Shown here: positions 57,247 to 64,000 of the stretch, piece by piece
How positions within the stretch are numbered: position 1 is the stretch's first letter
How the letters are laid out: the number at the start of each line of letters is the position of its first letter
Assembly: GCA_027475525.1 (NCBI GenBank)
Contig: JAMWFC010000044.1
Span: 1,179,340-1,243,339, forward strand
Reading direction: 5' to 3'
Length of the DNA: 64,000 nucleotides
Source of the DNA: Macrolepiota albuminosa
Lineage: Eukaryota; Basidiomycota; Agaricomycetes; Agaricales; Agaricaceae
The notes under the pieces: model-generated
What the model saw: only the letters and a program-made list of their open reading frames with translations
Database searches by the model: none
Told to the model about the DNA's origin: nothing
Position numbers and translations under genes: made by a program

Positions 57247-57843
57247 ATGAGCGAAGCACGGCAATACGGCGAACTCGCCACTCAGCTCGTCATGGAGTCG
57301 CGCCGCTCCACTCAGACGGACACTCTCTTGAAATACAACGATTCTCTCGTGCGCGCCCTCATCCGTGAGCAGCGAGATCTCGAAAAGGCCGCCGAGCCTC
57401 TCGCTCTCCTTGACGGCCCCCCCGCACCTGCGCTCATCGTCATCGAGACTTCCATCGCCAGAAACAAGCGCTGCTTGCTTGCGTATCATACGCATCGCAC
57501 AGATCGCCTCCGTGACATGTACTGGGCCGTGGGCGGCGCCCTTCCTCATATACTCTCCAACCAGGACATCCGTAGCCGCCTTTCACCGCATGAGGTTGAC
57601 TTCTTACGCGAATACCACGCATCAGTTATGGACTTCCGCGCTGATTTTGCGGACGAGCTTGATATCATGGCCAGTATCACGCAACCGCCCAAAGACCTCC
57701 ACGTCCTCGTGAGGGTTGTAAGAGATTGTGGGGAGATCCAAACAGAGCTGGGGAACATCAACTTCAAGAAGGGCGAGAGGTACATGGTTAGAAGAGTGGA
57801 CATAGAGCATCTTATTGTGCAAGGATACCTGGAAGAAGTCTGA
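57247..57843 (+). CDS. PSF1: GINS complex subunit Psf1
   Basis: Subunit of the GINS complex, which with Cdc45 and Mcm2-7 forms the replicative helicase. Single exon, 198 residues, the normal length for Psf1. The helical A domain starts MSEARQYGELATQLVMESRR and contains the family signature RNKRCLLAYHTHRTDRLRDM, WAVGGALP and LSPHEVDFLREYHASVMDF. The short B domain reads PPKDLHVLVRVVRDCGEIQT, then EHLIVQGYLEEV at the end. An imperfect palindrome GGTCACAACGTGACC lies about 15 bp upstream of the start. The gene looks intact. It is divergent from the galactosidase and converges on the Sos7-like gene. Confidence 0.95.
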   Translation: MSEARQYGELATQLVMESRRSTQTDTLLKYNDSLVRALIREQRDLEKAAEPLALLDGPPAPALIVIETSIARNKRCLLAYHTHRTDRLRDMYWAVGGALPHILSNQDIRSRLSPHEVDFLREYHASVMDFRADFADELDIMASITQPPKDLHVLVRVVRDCGEIQTELGNINFKKGERYMVRRVDIEHLIVQGYLEEV

Positions 57844-58217
57844 TGATGCAACTTGCCGCCGCGCTTTACTGTCAGTGCGCTCTCGAGTGTCTTCTGGAGC
57901 TTTTGGCGACTATTGCCTAGCTGCCGGTGACCTAACAAAGCCGGAAGTAGTCGTGGGCACGTATGCATTTGGGTATACTTCTACTTTACACTCTACACTG
58001 GCCGAGGGAAACCTCCCGCCCATGGTGGAAGCTTGACATCCCTAAGGTTGTGGGGGTCGAATTTCGACGCCATTCAGGAGTCTATCGTGGCGCCAGCCAG
58101 GGCCACCGATCCAACGAGATTGTCGCGCAACGATTAATTCCAGAAGAAAAATTTAGAATAGTTTGCAGAATATACAGGATACCTAACTACGATAAGCTCA
58201 TTAAAATACATCATGAA
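57844..58217. other. Short convergent spacer
   Basis: About 370 bp between the stop codons of PSF1 and the Sos7-like gene; no feature recognised. Confidence 0.4.
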
Positions 58218-59476
58218 TCACTTAAGCATATGTCGTGACCTTGCTCTCCCCAATATGGCCGCAATGAGACCTTGTACATCCCCACTTTGTAAGTGGGCTT
58301 CAATGAGATCACCCACCTCCATCCCTAGTTCCTCTAGCCCCTTCGTCTGCACCGCCGCCAGATTCCCCGTGTCTGGCACAAATATCAACGTGATCGTTAT
58401 TCGGTGGGGGGGTTCACCCTCTACCAAGGGATCAATACCATAAGTATACCTCAGCTCATTTTCGGATGCAGCGTACGACTCTTGCAGGTCCACCATTGAC
58501 CGGTGCAATTTCGTCGATGCCGTGTACCTTGACATTTCATCATCGGTACCGAGGCAACCAACTAGGATTCGCAACACGTACCATGAATACAGAGGTACAA
58601 GTCTTGCGTCATCCTCCACCCGCGCCATCTTCACCGCCTTCTCCGCTTCCGCGCGCTCAGTCCTAAGCGCTTCCAAATCCAGCGCATCCCTCTTTACCTC
58701 CTCTTTAACAGTCTGTACTTGCGCATTCACAGCCTCTAGTTCGTCGTTTAGCGCTTGCATCTCCTCAACTTGGTCCACAAGTTTCTGATCTGCGAGCTGT
58801 ATCGTCAGTCTCGGGTGTGGATGTGTTTTTCGTATTCGTGTGAGTGCAAGACGCGCGTCGATAATTTGTTGTGCAAGAGCAGATGCTTCTGTTACCATCC
58901 CTCTTACTTTCTGGTAGTCTAGGATCATCTGTCAACAATAGCCTTGTAAAAAATTGAAGAAAAAAAGACGCACCGCTCTCAACAAGGGGTGCAAGTGTGC
59001 GAATATCCTCCTGCATCTCCACCAAGCTCTCCTTGGCAACCTTTAGTCTTTCCTTCTTCTTTGCATTACTCGCCAGAAGCTGTTTATTATCCTCTGCTGT
59101 CACAATTGGTGCGTCATCTATATCGCTCACGATGGACTTGACGTATCGGTCCTTCGCATTCTGCTCCAAGTACTGGAATTTCAGTTTTCTAAGAAAAGAC
59201 TAGTACTTAAGAATTAGCCATGGTCAGGTAATACAGAGGTGTTGCACGCACAATCTGAGCAGCCACGTCAGCAGCAACTATCCTAGGATCTCTGACACCC
59301 TCCAATTCCTGAGTGTCGTCCGAATCGGGATCAAGTTTCCAGGAATGAAAGTCAGTGACACTGCGCAAGAGCGGGATGTTTGCCTTTTCAAGCGCTAACT
59401 TGAATGTTTCCGCAGATTTGAGAAGCTGCTCCTGCTGCGGCGTTCCGAAGGAAGACGACCGCCGTTGCATGGCCAT
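58218..59476 (-). CDS. Sos7-like kinetochore coiled-coil protein
   Basis: Probable outer-kinetochore protein related to fission yeast Sos7 (partner of Spc7/KNL1). The start MAMQRRSSSFGTPQQEQL is at 59476. A short intron joins AAQIVRATPL to KLKFQYLEQNAKDRYVKSIV, the hallmark segment before the coiled coil. Coiled coils follow (NAKKKERLKVAKESLVEMQE; LVDQVEEMQALNDELEAVNA; DLEALRTERAEAEKAVKMAR). The C-terminal region (YTYGIDPLVEG, ITITLIFVPDTGNLAAVQ) resembles an RWD-type fold, as in several kinetochore proteins. Introns also follow VESG and lie near DDARL. The family call rests on the N-terminal segment and architecture, with Kre28/Nuf2-like proteins as alternatives. Confidence 0.65.
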
Positions 59477-59713
59477 GATGGTGTTGATTCAAGGGCGCGT
59501 CGACAGGACATGTGACCGTATCCATGAGTACACGATAACGTCACACGGAAAATGTGAAAGGCTATCAGTCGGAACAGTGGAATCACTATGGTTTTACAGT
59601 ACAAATCAAGCCCCTATATATGCCGATGCACTGCTTGTGCGTAAGAGTAAGTACGGATTGCATGGCGGTGTAAACAGAAATGGATTTAAACGATCTCACC
59701 TGTGACATATTCT

Positions 59714-59719
59714 GCACGT
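59714..59719 (+). promoter_or_regulatory. CACGTG box upstream of TSR3
   Basis: CACGTGATC about 55 bp before the TSR3 start codon, in the short divergent interval shared with the Sos7-like gene. Confidence 0.4.
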
Positions 59720-59773
59720 GATCGCATCATCCACGCAGTGACGTAACAACTAATCTTTTCTTGATTCTTCATC

Positions 59774-60949
59774 ATGGGCAGAAAAAACTCGGGCGCTTCT
59801 TCATCCAGAGGCAGTAAACGAGGTCGCGGGTCATACAGGGGCACATCAAAGAGCTCCACGTTCAAGCGACGCGAAAGGGACATATCCGGACGCCTTGATT
59901 ATGGAGATGTCGACGAGCGGCCGGATAGCGCGGTAGACGTTGTCAGTGACGACGAACAAGTCAAAAATCAGGATTCAGATAGCAATGAAGAAGATGAAGT
60001 TACGGATGATGATGTACAGATAGACGTACCTGTCGCGATGTGGGTGAGATCCTGTTGGCAAACACCAATTCATTACACCTCATACAGCGCTTAGGATTTT
60101 GATCACTGCGATCCACGGCGCTGCTCTGGTAAAAAGCTTGCACGCTTGGGTCTCATAAAAGAGCTGAAGGTTGGCTCTCGGTTCAGAGGCATTGTCGTTT
60201 CGTCAGTCTTTCTGGTAGCCCATAATTGTCGCCGCTGACCTTGATACAGACCCAAGGGAAAACAAGTCATCAGCCCTTCAGATCGGGAGGTGATACTAAA
60301 TGGAGGCCTTGCTGTAGTTGAGTGTTCATGGGCACGACTCGATGATGTCCCATTTGGAAAGATCGCCAGTCCGCATGAACGCCTACGTGGGTTTATATAT
60401 TCGATTTTAACTCTTACCTGAATTTGAGGTTCAGTGCCGTATCTTTTGGCTACGAATCCTACCAACTATGGGAAACCCTGGCGTTTGAATTGTGTCGAGG
60501 CATTAGCTGCAGCTTTCTACATTACAGGATTTGATGCATATGCACAAAAACTGCTCAGCGGTTTTGGGTGGGGTGGCTCTTTTTATCTGGTCAATCGGTA
60601 AAATAGTTCCATATCTTCCCCAGCTTTACGCCTGATGTGCCCCTAGACCATTCTTCGAACGCTATAAGACGTGCAACTCTGCCGACGAAGTTAGCGCGAT
60701 GCAAGATCGTATCATAGATGACCTCGAAAAGAATTGGACAGAATCACGACGTCAAAAAGGTCGTTTTTCTACCCTCATTGACATTGTAGCGATGTTTTAC
60801 TCTTGTGTACAGAGCAACAGGGCGATGAGGGCGAAGACCTTTTATTTGTCAATCCCAATCATCAACACTTTGACGACGGCGATGAACCTCCTCCCCCCGA
60901 CTCTGACGACGACGAAGCTGATGACGATGAGGCACGTAAGTTGACATGA
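59774..60949 (+). CDS. TSR3: Tsr3, 18S rRNA aminocarboxypropyltransferase
   Basis: Transfers the 3-amino-3-carboxypropyl group from S-adenosylmethionine to a hypermodified pseudouridine of 18S rRNA during late cytoplasmic 40S maturation. The start [18 protein letters not shown] begins a basic then acidic tail. The enzyme core reads [78 protein letters not shown] and [20 protein letters not shown], all strongly conserved. Five introns restore the frame. The last exon is acidic ([20 protein letters not shown]) and ends at 60949. A donor-like GTAAGT overlaps the last codons, so the extreme C-terminus could differ. Confidence 0.95.
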
Positions 60950-61245
60950 TTTTTCAAAGGTTACTCGCCACACGTCCAGATATTTATCGGATCTACCTTC
61001 AATACTTTGTGTACAAATCTGGAGTATCTAGCCTACATGACTTGGGAGATATTCTCCCGTTTTTTTTCACGGTTTGTTTGTCAACGAGACAAAATAGCTT
61101 GTACTGGTGTTTGATGTGTACAGGTACAGCCTGGATGCTGTCTGTGGTTACTAATCTAGATTTGCGGAGAGTCAGCAGCCACTTTGATTGATTCGGTTAT
61201 GATTAGTAGCCGTTGAATTCGATCTCCAAGATCACTATCGCGAGG
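60950..61245. other. Spacer between TSR3 and ribokinase
   Basis: About 300 bp; holds the TSR3 3' end and ribokinase promoter. No further feature seen. Confidence 0.4.
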
Positions 61246-62519
61246 ATGTTGTGTCGATGTGCCGTTCGCGGTTCAATCAGTGAGTACATTGTCTTTGTAA
61301 GCTCCATGGCCAAGGTACAACGTGTAAGCCAGATAATGATGAATATTTCTATGGTTCGTCGATGAAACCCAAACCTCACATCCCAACCTGACACCTCCTA
61401 GTAAGAAATATCGCGCGCCCAGGAGTGACTATTTCTTCATACCGGTACGAGCGCCGTGTAGGAGGAAAAGGAGCAAATCAGGCTATAGCCATCGTCAGGG
61501 CAGGAGGTGTAGCAGATTTCTATGGCTCAGTTGGTGAAGACGGCCTGTGGGTCAAGGATACCGTTGCAACATTCGGCCTCGATCCCAGCGGGATCTCTAT
61601 TTCTAATGTCTGCTCGACTCTAGCTGTCTTGCATTGGTGCTGATTGGGTTAGCAAGGTTCCGACAGGGCGAGCCTTGATCCAAATATCTGACAGTGGCGA
61701 GAACAGCATCAGTAAGTTGTCACAGCTCACGGTTGGCAGGTTCGTGATAGACTCCCTGTAGTCCTTTTCCCAGGCGCCAATTTCAGCCAACTCACCGAAG
61801 AGACTTGGGAAACATCAAGAGTTGCCTTTCCAACATGCACACATCTCCTTTTACAAAACGAGATTCGGATGGAGTCTACCATTTATGCGCTTCTTAAGTT
61901 CGATAACGCGACAACGATATACAACCCATCGCCAATTCCCTCCTTACAGGAGATCAAGGACTTTCCTTGGGACAAGATTGACTGGTTAATCGTGAACGAA
62001 AGTGAGGCCGAAGACCTCTACAAGATTCTCTCTGGACATGGATCGACAGTTAGTCTCGGAAAGCCTGGCAGCGAAATTCTTATGTTACTATCCGCTCAAC
62101 CTGTGCTTGCCACGACAAACATAATATGTACTCTTGGAAAAGACGGCGTGGCAGCTTTCATTCCTGCCTTCCATCGGCAAAACTTGGAGAATTGCGAACC
62201 CTCTATCATACAGCTTCCCGCTGCTGTACTTCAAGGCACTGTCCGAGATACGACGGGAGCAGGCGATTGTTTTACTGGGTATTTTGTTCAAGGCTTGATG
62301 GAGTTTGGGCCTCAGGCTAAGCCCGGATATGGAATCGGAGAGTCTGACATCGTGAGCATATTGAAAATTTGCGTACAAGTGCGTTCTCCCAATGATCCTT
62401 TTTGGTAAATTAGTAACAATTGTTTGTGCTAGGCAGCTGGAATCTGTGTTGAGAGACCAGGAACAATTGATAGCGTACCGACCATGTTTGAAGTTAAGAA
62501 AAGGCTTCTTGGTCAATAA
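61246..62519 (+). CDS. RBK1: Ribokinase (PfkB family)
   Basis: Phosphorylates ribose to ribose 5-phosphate. Exons restore VRGSIN, DEYFYVRNIARPGVTISSYR, YERRVGGKGANQAIAIVRAG (substrate-binding GGKGANQ), then PTGRALIQISDSGENSI, VLFPGANFSQL, WLIVNESEAEDL, IICTLGKDGVAAF and the PfkB signature RDTTGAGDCFTGYFVQGL with the catalytic Asp in GAGD. The end is AAGICVERPGTIDSVPTMFE. The start at 61246 is the nearest ATG giving a frame into the conserved VRGSIN; the short first intron is inferred. Length of roughly 330 residues is usual. It appears intact. Confidence 0.9.
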
Positions 62520-63480
62520 AGCTATTTTTAAATGTTCCTGAATTGACGGTAGGATAAAACCAGTCTCAGCTCTGCTGATCTCACAATGACCAAACGTGTT
62601 GATTCTAAACCCCCATGGGTCTCGTTCTCAGTCTTTACAGACTTGTACCAACCTTGAAACCTTATTTCCTGCACCGAAATGTGAGATATTATGTCGAGTC
62701 GAACGAGAATACGCACGACGGTTATCAGATCATCAATTGTCGAGCTGAGGGAGAGGAACCAGAAAATCGCCGGTTGATACGACTTTGTCCAAGGAAACAC
62801 CAAGGACATAGTCGCCAATAAGTGGTACAAACTGAGAACAAAAATTCAACGCTCTAAATGAGTAGGTAAGTGAGAATAAAATGGTTGCCTTGACACCGAT
62901 ACCGGCAGACAAGAACAAAAATTCAACGCTCTAAATGAGTAGGTAAGTGAGAATAAAATGGTTGCCTTGACACCGATACCGGCAGACAAATACAAGAGCT
63001 TGTGGTCTCTACATATGCTGAATACACCATGGGAATCCTTGGATGGTCAGGACAAATTATTTGGTCAAGTAGCAAGTTGTCCCTCAGGCATCATAGGTCG
63101 GCCTAAGCAAAATGATATATGCTCATAACATACAAAACATTCAACGAGAATCCAGACTGCCAAATGAAACAGGAAGAAGAGCCTGACGTACGGACACTAC
63201 ATTGACACATATGACAGCACATGAAAACTATGTAGAGTGAAAAGACAAAGTCCAACCTATAATGACTTCAGGTCCAACTCATAACATTACTCAGAAAGTC
63301 AATTTTCGCCCCCTTTCCCCGAGCCACTGCCCACAAAATTGAAGAGCAGTGTCGTGAATATAGAGGCGGTAGAATTAGAACCAATGCAAGAAACCACGGA
63401 GACCGTGTGAGAGAACAATATAAAAAGGGAAAAAACCTCAACAGATTGTATTCGTGCACATCTAGAACACATCATCAATC
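62520..63480. other. Convergent spacer between ribokinase and RPL10
   Basis: About 960 bp with no gene; contains duplication D5 and the RPL10 3' UTR side. Confidence 0.45.
62835..62988. repeat. Perfect 2 x 77-bp tandem duplication (D5)
   Basis: 62835-62911 recurs exactly at 62912-62988, one extra base matching at the right edge. Fifth unrelated sequence with this period. Confidence 0.97.
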
Positions 63481-64000
63481 TCAAGCCCTAAGCTGGGCAC
63501 GAAGGTTCTGCTCCAGGGGACCCTTAGGCCTGATAAACTGAAGATAGGCGCCATCCCTGAGACGACGAATGAGAAACGACGTCCATATTATGCAAACGAT
63601 GGATACGCACTGCAACACTCTCTTTTCCTCCTTGAGCTTGAGGTACTCATCCTTACCAACGTTGGTGAAACCCCATTTCTTGGAAACAATAATCTTTTGA
63701 CGCCCAGGGAACTTGTAGCGGGCACGGCGGAGAGCTTCCATGACGACAGCAGCGTTGTTCTCCTTCGTACGAATGGAGAGAATGACTTGTCCGATGTTCA
63801 CACGAGCGACAGTACCGTATGGCTTGCCCCAGGCGCCACGCATTCCAGTTTGAAGTCTAACAAAGCGTATAGAGGTAAGCGTCCAGGGAAAAGCATCCTT
63901 CAGACAGTAGATGCACCTATCAGCACCGGCACATGACAACATCTTGTTGATACGGAGGACATGAAAGGGATGGGCGCGGACACGGAGGTGGAAAGAATCC
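63481..64000 (-). CDS. RPL10: Ribosomal protein uL16 (RPL10), partial
   Basis: Large-subunit ribosomal protein near the peptidyl transferase centre; its incorporation completes 60S maturation. The gene runs off the right edge, so the N-terminus is missing. Visible exons read [28 protein letters not shown], then after an intron [60 protein letters not shown] and [20 protein letters not shown], and after another intron [20 protein letters not shown], ending QLRA at 63481. Intron borders are GT-AG and restore the conserved reading. The C-terminus has the fungal length. Confidence 0.96.
   Translation of the reverse strand, partial: DSFHLRVRAHPFHVLRINKMLSCAGADRCIYCLKDAFPWTLTSIRFVRLQTGMRGAWGKPYGTVARVNIGQVILSIRTKENNAAVVMEALRRARYKFPGRQKIIVSKKWGFTNVGKDEYLKLKEEKRVLQCVSIVCIIWTSFLIRRLRDGAYLQFIRPKGPLEQNLRAQLRA

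Noticed and set aside
57300..57720. Antisense and alternate frames over PSF1
   Set aside because: Shadows of a GC-rich, strongly conserved coding sequence.

Overview
The window is nuclear DNA from a filamentous basidiomycete, most likely an Agaricomycete. The signs are protein genes broken by many 45-70 nt GT-AG introns, densely packed single-copy housekeeping genes, and a large block of nested LTR retrotransposons. No rRNA, tRNA or CRISPR array was recognised.

Left arm (1-10.6 kb): the 3' part of a 6-phosphofructo-2-kinase gene whose phosphatase site has Ser in place of the catalytic His; two tandem paralogous MFS transporters on the minus strand; a PPR-like probable mitochondrial protein; and a convergent short-chain dehydrogenase.

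Transposon block (about 11.2-32.0 kb): three layers. A stretch completely without CpG (11444-12716, continuing at 30086-31988) was split by a decayed Ty1/copia element (12717-30085, 5-bp target duplication AGCAC). One LTR of that element was later split by a Ty3/gypsy element (18755-29897, 952-bp LTRs with one difference seen, 4-bp target duplication GCAT). The gypsy element has open gag-pro and pol frames. Between pol and the 3' LTR it carries a spliced antisense gene whose five introns are all phase 0 and whose product has a Zn2Cys6-like cysteine cluster. This is the strongest candidate here for an undescribed system.

Right arm (34.4-64 kb): TUP1 corepressor, a GH27 alpha-galactosidase pseudogene, Polo kinase, a Helitron/PIF1 helicase remnant, a SPOC-like hypothetical gene, a cytochrome b561 protein, a kinesin, an interrupted TIR element, an intact GH27 alpha-galactosidase, the GINS subunit PSF1, a Sos7-like kinetochore protein, TSR3, ribokinase and a partial RPL10. 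Several act in the cell cycle (Polo, kinesin, Psf1, Sos7) or ribosome biogenesis (Tsr3, uL16), but nothing suggests a functional cluster.

Five unrelated non-coding sequences (11182, 43784, 44830, 53448, 62835) are each present as exactly two tandem copies with the same 77-bp period. A shared period in unrelated sequence points to one mechanism. Uncollapsed k=77 overlaps from a de Bruijn assembly is the leading explanation, and a biological cause would be remarkable.
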